Assembly: GCA_016234445.1 (NCBI GenBank)
Contig: JACRBT010000002.1
Location: 186,001 to 250,000, forward strand
DNA: 64,000 nt
Source of the DNA: Chloroflexota bacterium
Lineage (GTDB): Bacteria > Chloroflexota > Dehalococcoidia > Tepidiformales > Tepidiformaceae
Direction of reading: 5' to 3'
Part shown: positions 53,650 through 62,553 of the stretch, in pieces
Numbering within the stretch: the stretch's first letter is position 1
Layout of the letters: each line of letters opens with the position of its first letter
Notes under the pieces: generated by a model
Seen by the model: the letters and a program-made list of their open reading frames with translations, nothing else
Database searches by the model: none
Told to the model about the DNA's origin: nothing
Made by a program: the position numbers and the translations under genes

Positions 53650-54897
53650 ATGGAAACGGCAACCAGTTACGGAACCACCGGCGCAGCCACCCGGTCCCTG
53701 ATCCTCAGCACCGCACGCGACCTTTTCGCCGAACGTGGGTACAAGGGCACCACGGTCCGCGAAATCGCCAGGCGGTGCCGGATAACGGATCCGGCCCTCT
53801 ATTACCATTTCCGCTCGAAGCAGGACCTCATGCAGGCGGTCCTCGAAGATGCACAGCCCCCGGCAATCGCGTTGGACTTCCGCGCCGCGGGCACTCACCA
53901 GGCAGTCGCCACTTACTTCAACCGGACCTTCCGGTACTGGTCGGACAACCTCGCGACGGGGCGGGCGCTGCTCTTGCGCTCGCTCGACGGCGACCACAAC
54001 GCCACCGGCCAGATCACCCAGATCCGCCAGGGCCTCGATACCTCCGCGCCTGCCCAGCTGGAGGGAGTGTATGGCGCGAACAGCAACCTGGTGGGCCTCG
54101 GGATGCTGGTCCTTGGGGCCGGTCTCTTCATCGGAGAGACGATCCGGGCCACCCGCATCACCGGCCGCAGGGACGACTCCACGGTAACCCGCAGCCGCGT
54201 CTCGGCCGCCGTCGAGATAGGATGCCCGGCCCCGGAGGTCGCGCAGTGGGCGGCGACGGTGCCGCTACCCCCGCGCCATCCCAGGATGGCGCGGCCAATA
54301 CTTCCAACTCCCAGGTCGGGAGCCGAACAGACCAGGCTGAACATCCTGGAGGCTGCGCTCGTGCTCTTTAGCGAGCGCGGTTTCTCAGCGACAACAGTGA
54401 AGTCCATCGCCGCGCGCTGTGGCCTCACCGACGCCGCCCTTTACTACCACTTCCAGTCAAAGGCGGAGATCCTCGAATCGCTCGCCGAACTGCCGCAGTC
54501 CCCGGTGCTGCCGCCAGCCCCCGAGGGGCCCCTGACCCTCGAGTGGTTGGCCCAGCTCATCGACTGCATGCTCGACGCGCTCGAAACCGACCGCGACGCC
54601 ATCCGGCTGGCCCTCCGCCAGATCCTCCAGGGGAACTCGGTGGTGGCTGGCGAACGGTACCTGGTGGCGCGGTCGTGGTGGCAGTCTCTCCTCAGTTCGT
54701 GCGAAGCGACCTACCCGGCGGACCAAGCGCGCGCCCGCGCCGACATTGTCGCGGCCATCCGGATCGGGATCCCCCACACCTTGCTGATCGAGGCCGAGAT
54801 TGGGACACAGACGCTCTCGCTCGATGCCCTGCGCCCCATGCTCCTGCGCGCAGCCGCCGCGCTCCTCCCGGTTGGTGGCGGCCTGAGCGCATCCTGA
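53650..54897 (+). CDS. Tandem TetR-TetR transcription regulator
   Basis: 415 aa. Two complete TetR DNA-binding domains in one chain: residues 16-62 (ILSTARDLFAERGYKGTTVR, ALYYHFRSKQDLM) and 229-277 (ILEAALVLFSERGFSATTVK, ALYYHFQSKAEIL). Each is followed by a helical ligand/dimer region (about 65-185 and 280-410). There is no stop between them; a Met at 213 could start a second product. TetR proteins are normally 190-220 aa dimers, so this chain could act as a pseudo-dimer. Directly followed by dtd. Confidence 0.9.
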   Translation: METATSYGTTGAATRSLILSTARDLFAERGYKGTTVREIARRCRITDPALYYHFRSKQDLMQAVLEDAQPPAIALDFRAAGTHQAVATYFNRTFRYWSDNLATGRALLLRSLDGDHNATGQITQIRQGLDTSAPAQLEGVYGANSNLVGLGMLVLGAGLFIGETIRATRITGRRDDSTVTRSRVSAAVEIGCPAPEVAQWAATVPLPPRHPRMARPILPTPRSGAEQTRLNILEAALVLFSERGFSATTVKSIAARCGLTDAALYYHFQSKAEILESLAELPQSPVLPPAPEGPLTLEWLAQLIDCMLDALETDRDAIRLALRQILQGNSVVAGERYLVARSWWQSLLSSCEATYPADQARARADIVAAIRIGIPHTLLIEAEIGTQTLSLDALRPMLLRAAAALLPVGGGLSAS

Positions 54898-55362
54898 GTG
54901 AGGGTGCTCGTCCAGCGCGTTGCGGTGGCGTCGGTCACGGTTGACGGCGTCATTCGCGGCAGCATCGGCCCGGGCTTCCTCGTCTTCCTCGGCGCCGGCC
55001 AGGGCGACACCTTCGAAACGGCGGCGAAGTGCGCCGCGAAGGTTGCCGGGCTGCGAGTATTCGAAGACGCCGGCGGCAAGATGAACCTCTCTCTGGCCGA
55101 AACCGGCGGCGCGGTGCTCTCCATCAGCCAGTTCACGCTCTACGGCGACCTCCGGCGAGGACGGCGGCCGTCATTCGATGCGGCGGCAGCTCCAGAGGTT
55201 GCCGAGCCGCTCTACGAGGCATTCTGCGCGGGGATCGAGGCAGCCGGAATTCGCTGCGAGCGCGGCGTCTTCGGCGCTCACATGGAGGTCGCGCTCGTGA
55301 ACGACGGGCCGGTCACCATCTGGCTCGACTCGGAAGACCTGGAACACCCTCGCCGCGCTTGA
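54898..55362 (+). CDS. dtd: D-aminoacyl-tRNA deacylase
   Basis: 154 aa. LSISQFTLYGDLRRGRRPSF holds the SQFTL motif and VNDGPVTIWLDS the Gly-cisPro motif of DTD proofreading enzymes. It frees tRNAs wrongly charged with D-amino acids or Gly. GTG 54898 directly follows the TetR stop codon (TGA-GTG), so translation is coupled. ProRS follows. Confidence 0.94.
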   Translation: MRVLVQRVAVASVTVDGVIRGSIGPGFLVFLGAGQGDTFETAAKCAAKVAGLRVFEDAGGKMNLSLAETGGAVLSISQFTLYGDLRRGRRPSFDAAAAPEVAEPLYEAFCAGIEAAGIRCERGVFGAHMEVALVNDGPVTIWLDSEDLEHPRRA

Positions 55363-55420
55363 CCGGAACCGGCCGCCCACCGCAACGTTCCTTCATCACC
55401 CGGTTCGAGGACGGCGCCCC

Positions 55421-57118
55421 ATGCGGATGAGCAAACTGCTGCTGAAGACCCTGCGCGAAGCGCCGGCCGAGGCAGAGCTGCCCAGCCACAGGCTCCTCCT
55501 CCGGGCTGGCCTCGCGACGCCGCTGGCGGCGGGGCTCTACTGCTTCTCGCCGGTCGGCTGGCGCGTGATCCGCCGGATCGAAACCATCATCCGGGAAGAG
55601 ATGGACCGCAGCGGCGCCCAGGAAGTGCACCTCCCCGCCCTCCACCCGATCGAGCTCTGGGAACAGACGGGCCGCGCGGAGGCGATGGGCCAGACCCTCT
55701 TCCGGCTCGCCGACCGCAAGGAGCGCGGCTTCGCGCTCGGCCCGACGCACGAAGAGGTGATGAGCTTCCTCGCCTCCCGGAGCATCCAGAGCTACCGCGA
55801 CCTGCCGGTCACCCTCTACCAGATCCAGACCAAGTTCCGGGACGAGGCGCGGCCGCGCGGCGGGCTCATCCGCCTCCGCGAATTCACGATGAAGGACGCC
55901 TACAGCTTCGACACCGGCTGGGACACGCTCGATGCGTCCTACGACGCCGCCTTCGCCGCCTACCAGCGCATCTTCGCCCGGGCCGGCGTCCCGGTGATCC
56001 CGGTCGCGGCGGACTCCGGCGCCATCGGCGGCAAGGACAGCCAGGAGTTCATCTTCCTGACCGAAGTCGGCGAAGACGAGATCCTCCTTTGCCCGGGCTG
56101 CGGGTACGCCGCGAACGCGGAGAAAGCCGAATTCCGTGTCCCGCCGCCAGTGGCCGCAGACCCGGCGCCGCTGGAGAAGGTGTCGACTCCCGGTCAGAAG
56201 ACGATTGCCGACCTCGCCTCCTTCCTCGCGATCGAACCCCGCCAGACGTGCAAGGCCGTCTTCTACCGTGTCGACGGAAAGCCCGTCTTCGTCGCCATCC
56301 GCGGCGACCTCGACGTGAACGAAGTGAAGCTGAAGAACGCGCTCAAGGCGAAGGACCTGGAGCCGATGGACGATGCGATGGTCCGCGCCGCCGGGCTCGT
56401 CGCCGGTTCCGCCTCGGCCGTCGGGCTGCGGGGAATGACGATTGTCGCCGACCCAAGCGCCGTCGAGGCCGCGAACCTCGTCGCCGGGGCGAACGAACCG
56501 GACATGCACTATCGGAACACGAACCATGGCCGCGACTGGAAGGCGGACCTGGTCGCGAACATCGCGCTCGCCCGCGGCGGTGACGAGTGCGCGAACTGCG
56601 GCGCCCCGCTCGAGACCCGCCGGGGCATGGAAATGGGCCACGTCTTCAAGCTCGGGACCGTGTATTCCGAGACCATCGGCGTCCAGTACCTGGACGAGGC
56701 CGGCGAGCGCCACCCGGTGGTGATGGGCTGCTACGGGATCGGCGTCGAACGGATGCTGGCGGCCATCATCGAAGCGAACCACGACGAGAACGGCATCACC
56801 TGGCCCGCGGAAGTCTCGCCCTACGATGTCCACATCGTCGCCTTGAACCTGGAACAGGAGCCGGTCACGGCCGCCGTGGCGGAACTCGAAAAGGCGGTCG
56901 AGGCGGCGGGCATGAGCGTGCTCGTGGACGACCGGGCCGACTCCGCCGGGATCAAGTTCAAGGACGCCGACCTCCTCGGCATCCCCGTGCGGCTGACCGT
57001 GAGCCCGCGGGCGATGGAGCGCGGCGGCGTCGAGGTCCGTGAGCGCCACAGCGGCGAGACTTCCGTCGTCGCCCTTGCTGAAGCAGTGGCGAAGGCGAAA
57101 GCGATCCTGGGCAGGTAG
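55421..57118 (+). CDS. proS: Proline-tRNA ligase (bacterial, with editing domain)
   Basis: 565 aa. Class II motifs: GLYCFSPVGWRVIRRIE (1), TKFRDEARPRGGLIRLREF (2) and VVMGCYGIGVERMLAAI (3). The YbaK-like editing insertion lies at about residues 240-390, with the GLRG and CKAVFYRVDGK segments. A C-terminal anticodon domain ends the chain. The second set of Cys (CPGCGYAANAE, CANCGAPLE) resembles zinc-like pairs in many bacterial ProRS. ATG 55421 starts 58 bases after dtd. Confidence 0.95.
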   Translation: MRMSKLLLKTLREAPAEAELPSHRLLLRAGLATPLAAGLYCFSPVGWRVIRRIETIIREEMDRSGAQEVHLPALHPIELWEQTGRAEAMGQTLFRLADRKERGFALGPTHEEVMSFLASRSIQSYRDLPVTLYQIQTKFRDEARPRGGLIRLREFTMKDAYSFDTGWDTLDASYDAAFAAYQRIFARAGVPVIPVAADSGAIGGKDSQEFIFLTEVGEDEILLCPGCGYAANAEKAEFRVPPPVAADPAPLEKVSTPGQKTIADLASFLAIEPRQTCKAVFYRVDGKPVFVAIRGDLDVNEVKLKNALKAKDLEPMDDAMVRAAGLVAGSASAVGLRGMTIVADPSAVEAANLVAGANEPDMHYRNTNHGRDWKADLVANIALARGGDECANCGAPLETRRGMEMGHVFKLGTVYSETIGVQYLDEAGERHPVVMGCYGIGVERMLAAIIEANHDENGITWPAEVSPYDVHIVALNLEQEPVTAAVAELEKAVEAAGMSVLVDDRADSAGIKFKDADLLGIPVRLTVSPRAMERGGVEVRERHSGETSVVALAEAVAKAKAILGR

Positions 57119-57182
57119 GACGCCCGGAAAAGGCGCCGAAAACAACCCTCGCACACCCGGTTTCCGGCTTGCGCCGCCGTGC

Positions 57183-57188
57183 TATACT
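57183..57188 (+). promoter_or_regulatory. -10 element of the nusA operon
   Basis: TATACT in GTGCTATACTCGC, the same sequence as before ssrA. The -35 region is weak. The predicted start, about 57195, lies just upstream of the terminator hairpin at 57214-57236. Confidence 0.55.
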
Positions 57189-57213
57189 CGCCTGAGAAGG
57201 CATTCCTGAAGGA

Positions 57214-57236
57214 GTGGGCTCTCGGCCCACTTTTTT
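57214..57236 (+). terminator. Intrinsic terminator/attenuator in the nusA leader
   Basis: GTGGGC (57214-57219) and GCCCAC (57225-57230) form a perfect six-pair stem with loop TCTCG, followed by TTTTTT. It lies between the only visible promoter and ATG 57247, ten bases before the start. It is placed to end transcription unless read through, the arrangement expected of an attenuator in front of a transcription-termination factor gene. Confidence 0.85.
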
Positions 57237-57246
57237 GTTGAGGTCT

Positions 57247-58788
57247 ATGAAGAACGACTTTCTGCTCGCGATCGGCCAGTTGGCAGCCGAGAAGAACCTC
57301 CCCAAGGAGGTCATCTTCGAGGCTGTCGAGGCGGCGCTTACCTCCGCCTACCGCCGCGAGGGCGAAAACCAGCCCAACGTCTACGCGCGCGTCGACCCTG
57401 AGACGGGCGAGATCCACCTCTACATGCAGAAAGTCGTCGTCGAAGAGGTCGAGGAGCCGAACACCGAGATCCCGGTCGCCGAAGCCCGCCGCTACAAGCG
57501 GGACGCGGCCGACGGGGATGTCCTCGACTTCGAAATGAAGATCCCGGAGAACGCCGGCCGGATCGCCGCCCAGACGGCGAAGCAGGTCGTGCTCCAGCGC
57601 CTCCGCGAAGCCGAGCGCGACGCCGTCTTCGACGAATACGCCGGCCGCGAAGGCGAGATCCTTGTCGGCACCGTCCAGCGCATTGAACCTCGCCAGGCGG
57701 TCATCGAGATCGGCAAGGGGACGGAGGCAGTGCTGCCGTTCACCGAACAGGTGCGGAACGAGCATCTCCGGGCCGGCCAGCGCGTCCGCGTCCTCATCCT
57801 CGAAGTGCAGAAGGCCGTGAAGGGCCCCCAGATCGTCGTCAGCCGCGCGCACCGCAACGTGCTGCGCCGCCTCTTCGAAATGGAAGTGCCGGAGATCTCG
57901 GCCGGGACCGTCGAAATCAAGTCCATCGCCCGCGAAGGCGGCCATCGCAGCAAGGTCGCCGTCCATTCCCGCATCGCCAGCATCGACCCCATCGGCGCCT
58001 GCGTCGGGATTCGCGGCAGCCGCATCCAGAACATCGTCAACGAGCTCAGCGGCGAGCGGATCGACGTCATCAAGTGGGACCCGGACCCGGGCAACTTCGT
58101 CTCCAACGCGCTGAGCCCATCGCAGGTCCTCGAAGTCTCAATCGACCAGGACGAACACCGCGCGACGGTGGTGGTCCCGGACAAGATGCTTTCGCTGGCG
58201 ATCGGCAAGGAAGGCCAGAACGCCCGCCTCGCCGCCAAGCTCACGGGCTGGCGCATCGACATCCACAGCCAGTCGGCCGCCGCGCGGATCGAGGAAGGCA
58301 TCGAGGAAGCGCCGACTTCGTTCGAGCCGTTCGCCCCGGGCGAAACCCCGGACATCGACATCATCGAAGAGGCCGAGGAGATCGCGGCCGCTGCCTCCCT
58401 GGAACCGGTCGCGCCAGCCGTCGCCCGCCCGGCCGCGGCCGTCACCGCCGAACCGGCGGTCGCGAGCACCGAGGACGAGGACGTCAACTTCTCCGCCGCC
58501 CTGGCGACGATGCCTGTCCCCGACCGGGACGAGCGCGAGTCCGAAGAGTACGGCGAAGAGACGGAAGAGGACGAAGAAGAGTACGAGATCCCGACGATGG
58601 TGGTGCCGGAGGCGCGGCCTTCCGCCATCCGTTTCGCGGAAGACGTGCTCCCGAAGCGCCCTGAAGAGGTGGAAGAACCCGCGAAGAAGGGCGCCGCCGC
58701 CGCAAAGAAGGCTCGCCGCGCCCCCCGCTTTGTCGAAGAGACCGAAGAGGACATGGAAGAGATCGACTACAGCGGGCGCATCCACTAG
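57247..58788 (+). CDS. nusA: Transcription termination/antitermination protein NusA
   Basis: 513 aa. N-terminal RNA-polymerase-binding domain (1-125), S1 domain (about 135-200, [20 protein letters not shown]), KH1 ([21 protein letters not shown]) and KH2 ([21 protein letters not shown]). Residues about 345-513 are a long acidic, Glu/Ala/Pro-rich disordered tail in place of the AR repeats of E. coli. ATG 57247 has GAGG before it; the upstream frame contains the terminator. No rimP gene precedes it. Confidence 0.95.
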   Translation: MKNDFLLAIGQLAAEKNLPKEVIFEAVEAALTSAYRREGENQPNVYARVDPETGEIHLYMQKVVVEEVEEPNTEIPVAEARRYKRDAADGDVLDFEMKIPENAGRIAAQTAKQVVLQRLREAERDAVFDEYAGREGEILVGTVQRIEPRQAVIEIGKGTEAVLPFTEQVRNEHLRAGQRVRVLILEVQKAVKGPQIVVSRAHRNVLRRLFEMEVPEISAGTVEIKSIAREGGHRSKVAVHSRIASIDPIGACVGIRGSRIQNIVNELSGERIDVIKWDPDPGNFVSNALSPSQVLEVSIDQDEHRATVVVPDKMLSLAIGKEGQNARLAAKLTGWRIDIHSQSAAARIEEGIEEAPTSFEPFAPGETPDIDIIEEAEEIAAAASLEPVAPAVARPAAAVTAEPAVASTEDEDVNFSAALATMPVPDRDERESEEYGEETEEDEEEYEIPTMVVPEARPSAIRFAEDVLPKRPEEVEEPAKKGAAAAKKARRAPRFVEETEEDMEEIDYSGRIH

Positions 58789-58800
58789 GAGAGACGCACG

Positions 58801-59109
58801 ATGAAGCCGGCGAAGGGACCCCGTCCCCGCCACGTCCCCCAGCGCACCTGCATTGGCTGCCGCCAGGAAGAGGGCAAGCGCGAACTCGTCCGCATTGTGC
58901 GCACACCCGACCAGCACGTGACCGTCGACCCCACCGGCAAGGCCCGGGGCCGCGGCGCCTACCTCCACCGCGAAAAATCGTGTTGGGAGAAAGCGCTGAA
59001 AGGCGCTACCATTAGCTACGCACTGAAGATCACCCCGGCGAAAGATGATGTCGAGGCGTTGCGCGCCTTTGGCATGGCGTTGCCGGCCGAAGAAAGCGAA
59101 CCTGTATGA
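58801..59109 (+). CDS. rnpM: RnpM/YlxR (DUF448) RNA-binding protein
   Basis: 102 aa. HVPQRTCIGCRQEEGKRELVRIVRT and ARGRGAYLHREKSCWEKALKG are the conserved YlxR blocks. In Bacillus this protein modulates RNase P. Twelve bases after nusA; its stop overlaps infB (ATGA). Confidence 0.92.
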   Translation: MKPAKGPRPRHVPQRTCIGCRQEEGKRELVRIVRTPDQHVTVDPTGKARGRGAYLHREKSCWEKALKGATISYALKITPAKDDVEALRAFGMALPAEESEPV

Positions 59110-60887
59110 CCGTACAACCCACCTCCCGCCCCCGGCCCGTCGCCATCCCCGCGGCGCTCACCGTCAAGGAACTTGGCGACCTCCTCACCGTCACCCCGGT
59201 TGAAGTCATCAAGCGGCTCATGACCAACGGCGTCATGGCCTCGATGAACCAGACGATCGACTACGACACGGCGGCCATCGTCGCCGTTGACCTGGGCTTC
59301 GACCCGACCGAGGAAGCCGTCGCCGAAGTCGCCGCCGCCGCGCCCATCGTCGAAGAAGAGGAAGCGCCCGACGACCCGGCGACGCTGAAGCCCCGGCCGC
59401 CGGTGGTGACCGTGCTCGGCCACGTTGACCACGGAAAGACCAGCCTCCTCGACTCAATCCGCCACGCCAAGGTCGCCGCCGGCGAGGCAGGGGGCATCAC
59501 CCAGCACATCGGCGCCTACCAGGTGGAGCTCGGCGGCAAGGTCATCACCTTCATCGACACCCCGGGCCATGCCGCCTTCACGGCGATGCGCGCCCGCGGC
59601 GCCCAGGTCACCGACATCGCCATCCTCGTGGTGGCCGCCGACGACGGCGTCATGCCCCAGACCATCGAGGCGATCAACCACGTCCGCGCCGCCGGCGTGC
59701 CGATCATCGTGGCCATCAACAAGATCGACCTGCCCGGGGCCAACCCCGACCGCGTCAAGCAGCAGCTGACCGAACACAACGTCGTGGTCGAAGACTACGG
59801 CGGCGACGTGATCACGGTGCCCGTTTCCGCGACCAAGAAGCTTGGGATCGACGATCTGCTCGAGAACGTCAACCTCGTCGCCGAAGTCGCCGAACTCAAG
59901 GCGAACCCGGACCGCCCGGCGCTCGGCGTCGTCGTGGAAGCCGAACTCGACAGCAGCCGCGGCCCGGTCGCGACCGTCCTCGTCAAGAACGGCACCCTTC
60001 GCCAGGGCGATGCCATCGTCGTCGGCGAGATCAGCGGCAAGGTCAAGGCGATGTTCAACGACCGGGGCGAACGCATCCGCGAAGCCGGCCCGGCCGCGCC
60101 CGCCGTCGTCATGGGCCTGGAACAGGTACCCGAAGCCGGGGACCGCGTCCGCGTGGTGGCCGACGAGCGTGAGGCCCGCCAGATCGTCGACGCTCGCCGC
60201 CGTGGTCGCGAAGCCGAAGAGCAGACCGCCCACGCCCACGTGAACCTCGACACGCTCTTCAACGAGATCAGCGCCGGGAAGCTGAAGGAGCTGATCATCA
60301 TCCTCAAGGCCGACGTCCGCGGCAGCTCGGAAGCGGTCAAGGGCGCGCTTGAACGGCTGAGCACGGCCGAGGTGAAGCTCAAGGTCATCCACGCCGCCAC
60401 CGGGCCGGTGAGCGACTCCGACGTCATGCTCGCGGAAGCCTCGAACGGGATCATCATCGCCTTCAACACGAAGACGGACCCCTCGGCGAGGAAGCGGGCC
60501 GACGCGACCGGCGTCGAAATCCGCACCTACAGCATCATCTACCAGGTCATCGAAGACATCGAAAAGGCGCTGGCGGGCATGTACGAGCCCGTCTACAACC
60601 AGGTCATCGATGGCCACGCGGAAGTCCGGCAGGTGTTCAAGTCGAGCAAGCTCGGCAACATCGCCGGGAGCTTCGTCCTCGACGGCACACTCCGGCGCGG
60701 CTCGAACGTCCGGGTGCTCCGGGGCAAGGAAGAGATCGCCAAGACTCGCTGCGAGGGCCTCAAGCGCTTCCAGGACGATGTCCGCGAAGTCCAGACCGGC
60801 TACGAATGCGGCGTCGTCCTCAGCAACTTCGACAAGTTCGTCGAAGGCGACGTGATCGAGTTCTTCCACGAGGAACGGGCGAACTAG
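59106..60887 (+). CDS. infB: Translation initiation factor IF-2
   Basis: 593 aa, short for IF-2 because the N-terminal region before the G domain is only about 95 residues. G motifs: [14 protein letters not shown] (G1), [10 protein letters not shown] (G2), IDTPGHAAF (G3), [11 protein letters not shown] (G4). Domains II-IV follow, with [13 protein letters not shown] and the fMet-tRNA binding C-terminus. Overlaps rnpM by four bases. Confidence 0.96.
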   Translation: MTVQPTSRPRPVAIPAALTVKELGDLLTVTPVEVIKRLMTNGVMASMNQTIDYDTAAIVAVDLGFDPTEEAVAEVAAAAPIVEEEEAPDDPATLKPRPPVVTVLGHVDHGKTSLLDSIRHAKVAAGEAGGITQHIGAYQVELGGKVITFIDTPGHAAFTAMRARGAQVTDIAILVVAADDGVMPQTIEAINHVRAAGVPIIVAINKIDLPGANPDRVKQQLTEHNVVVEDYGGDVITVPVSATKKLGIDDLLENVNLVAEVAELKANPDRPALGVVVEAELDSSRGPVATVLVKNGTLRQGDAIVVGEISGKVKAMFNDRGERIREAGPAAPAVVMGLEQVPEAGDRVRVVADEREARQIVDARRRGREAEEQTAHAHVNLDTLFNEISAGKLKELIIILKADVRGSSEAVKGALERLSTAEVKLKVIHAATGPVSDSDVMLAEASNGIIIAFNTKTDPSARKRADATGVEIRTYSIIYQVIEDIEKALAGMYEPVYNQVIDGHAEVRQVFKSSKLGNIAGSFVLDGTLRRGSNVRVLRGKEEIAKTRCEGLKRFQDDVREVQTGYECGVVLSNFDKFVEGDVIEFFHEERAN

Positions 60888-60917
60888 CCCCTCCGCCAGC
60901 CACAGGGAGAACTGACC

Positions 60918-61268
60918 ATGAGCCGGCGAACCAGCCGCGTCAACGACTTGCTGCGCGAAGAACTGAGCGACCTGCTCCTGCGTGAGGTGAAGGACCCCCG
61001 GATCGGGCACGGCCTTCTTTCGATCACGGAGGTCCAGGTGTCGCCCGACCTTCACCGCGCGACCGTCTTCGTCTCCCACCTGGGCGACGTCGACGAGCGG
61101 AAAGAGGTGCTGGAAGGGCTGACCGCTGCCGCCCACTTCCTCCACACCGAGCTCATGCACCGCCTGAAGATGCGGAGCGTGCCAGAACTCGTCTTCCGCT
61201 GGGACCCGTCGATCGAACGCGGCGCCCGCCTCGCCTCGCTCATCGCCGAAGTCCAGCGCGAAGACTGA
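60918..61268 (+). CDS. rbfA: Ribosome-binding factor A
   Basis: 116 aa. RTSRVNDLLREELSDLLLREVKDPRIG and the KH-like TEVQVSPDLHRATVFVSHLG, LKMRSVPELVFRWDPSIERG blocks identify RbfA, a 30S maturation factor. AGGGAGA precedes the ATG. Standard place between infB and truB. Confidence 0.95.
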   Translation: MSRRTSRVNDLLREELSDLLLREVKDPRIGHGLLSITEVQVSPDLHRATVFVSHLGDVDERKEVLEGLTAAAHFLHTELMHRLKMRSVPELVFRWDPSIERGARLASLIAEVQRED

Positions 61269-61278
61269 CGGGGCGAGC

Positions 61279-62184
61279 ATGACCTCCGCGGCCGGGCCGG
61301 AGGGCATCCTCCTCGTCGACAAGCCGGCCGGCTGGACGAGCCACGACGCGGTGGCGAAACTGCGGCGGCTCACCGGGCAGCGCCGGATCGGCCACACGGG
61401 CACCCTCGACCCGATGGCGACGGGGCTGCTGGTCGTCTGCCTCGGCCGCGCCACCCGCCTTGTCGAATACATGGCCGGGCACGACAAGCGCTACACCGGC
61501 GAGATCACCCTCGGCGTTTCGACCGACACAGACGACGCCGAGGGCACGGTGACGGCGGAACGGCCCGTGCCCCAGTTCTCGGACGACGACCTGGCGGACC
61601 TCGCGCGGCCGTTCACCGGCACTATCCTTCAGCGCCCGCCGGCCTACAGCGCCGTGAAGGTGGCGGGGAAGCGCGCCTACGCGGTTGCCCGGGCGGGCGG
61701 CGCGGTCGAACTCGCGGAGCGCCCGGTGTTGGTTCGCGTGCTGCGGCTGAATCACGTCGCGCCGGGGAAACTGGGCGTCGACGTCGACTGCGGCGCGGGC
61801 ACCTACATCCGCAGCCTCGCCCGCGACATCGGGGAGGCGGCCGGCTGCGGCGCCCACCTCTCCGGCCTGCGCCGCGTGCGCGCCGGCTGGTTCACGATCG
61901 ACCGGGCACTCACGCTCGATGACGTCGCCCGCCTGGTGGATTCAGGCGAACTCGGCGAGGCCCTCCTCCCGGCTGACGAAGGGATCGCCGACCTCGACGC
62001 CGCCATCCTGGGTATCGAGCGGGCGGCTCTGCTCGCTCACGGCAACGTCCTCGCGCACGTCGTCGAGCCGCTTCGCGACGCCCCCCGGGCGCGAATCTAC
62101 AGCAGCGATGGCAGCTTCGTCGGGGTGGCGGAAGTGACCCTGGGGGCGGGAATTCGGGCGTTGAAGGTGTTTGCGGGCGCCTAA
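61279..62184 (+). CDS. truB: tRNA pseudouridine(55) synthase TruB
   Basis: 301 aa. LLVDKPAGWTSHDAV, GHTGTLDPMATGLLVVCLG with the catalytic Asp, RPPAYSAVKVAGKRAY and CGAGTYIRSLARDIGEA are diagnostic. The C-terminal part (about 225-301) is a short PUA-like domain. Ten bases after rbfA; last gene of the nusA operon. Confidence 0.95.
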   Translation: MTSAAGPEGILLVDKPAGWTSHDAVAKLRRLTGQRRIGHTGTLDPMATGLLVVCLGRATRLVEYMAGHDKRYTGEITLGVSTDTDDAEGTVTAERPVPQFSDDDLADLARPFTGTILQRPPAYSAVKVAGKRAYAVARAGGAVELAERPVLVRVLRLNHVAPGKLGVDVDCGAGTYIRSLARDIGEAAGCGAHLSGLRRVRAGWFTIDRALTLDDVARLVDSGELGEALLPADEGIADLDAAILGIERAALLAHGNVLAHVVEPLRDAPRARIYSSDGSFVGVAEVTLGAGIRALKVFAGA

Positions 62185-62220
62185 TTCGCAGTTATGTACG
62201 ATCCAGATACAAATCTGGGG

Positions 62221-62248
62221 TTGACATGGGAGAAACCGCGGTTATCAT
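62221..62248 (+). promoter_or_regulatory. Strong promoter of the DUF5679 gene
   Basis: Consensus TTGACA (62221-62226) and TATCAT (62243-62248) with 16-base spacing: the best -35 in the window. The leader to ATG 62342 is about 90 bases. Confidence 0.75.
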
Positions 62249-62341
62249 CGTTCCGTGGCCAGTTGAAAGAGAAAGCGCTTAGTCGCTAGATCAATTCTTC
62301 GGCCCCCCGGAAGCACCGGGACATCAAGGAGGACCTACCAC

Positions 62342-62482
62342 ATGGAAGCCTATTGCCTGAAGTGCCGCACCAAGCGCGAGATGAAGAGCGCCAAGCCCAT
62401 CACCATGAAGAACGGCAAGCCCGCGACCGAAGGCGTCTGCCCGGTCTGCAGCACCAAGATGTTCAAGATCGGGAAAGCCTGA
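62342..62482 (+). CDS. DUF5679 small zinc-ribbon protein
   Basis: 46 aa, too short for most gene finders. It begins MEAYCLKCRTKREMK and ends CPVCSTKMFKIGKA; two CxxC pairs and basic residues between them make a minimal zinc ribbon. AAGGAGG lies nine bases before the ATG. This conserved tiny protein is common in Chloroflexota and Actinobacteria next to diverse genes; function unknown. The strong promoter and terminator suggest a free-standing, highly expressed gene. Confidence 0.9.
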   Translation: MEAYCLKCRTKREMKSAKPITMKNGKPATEGVCPVCSTKMFKIGKA

Positions 62483-62497
62483 GACTTCTCTCCCGCT

Positions 62498-62543
62498 GAA
62501 CCTCGGGCGGCGGGATTCCCGCGTCCCGCCGCCTCGAAGGTTC
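62498..62543. terminator. Bidirectional terminator hairpin
   Basis: Arms GAACCT + GGCGGCGGGA and TCCCGCCGCC + AGGTTC pair over 16 positions with a small internal bulge and an eight-base loop, between two convergent genes. It has only a pyrimidine-rich tail, not a clean T run. Confidence 0.65.
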
Positions 62544-62553
62544 CCCTTCCAGG

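Noticed and set aside
53650-54897. Two separate TetR genes
   Set aside because: No stop or frameshift between them and the internal Met 213 lacks a ribosome binding site; a single fused gene is simpler.
59454-61487. 677-residue minus-strand frame
   Set aside because: Antisense to infB and rbfA; no recognisable motif.
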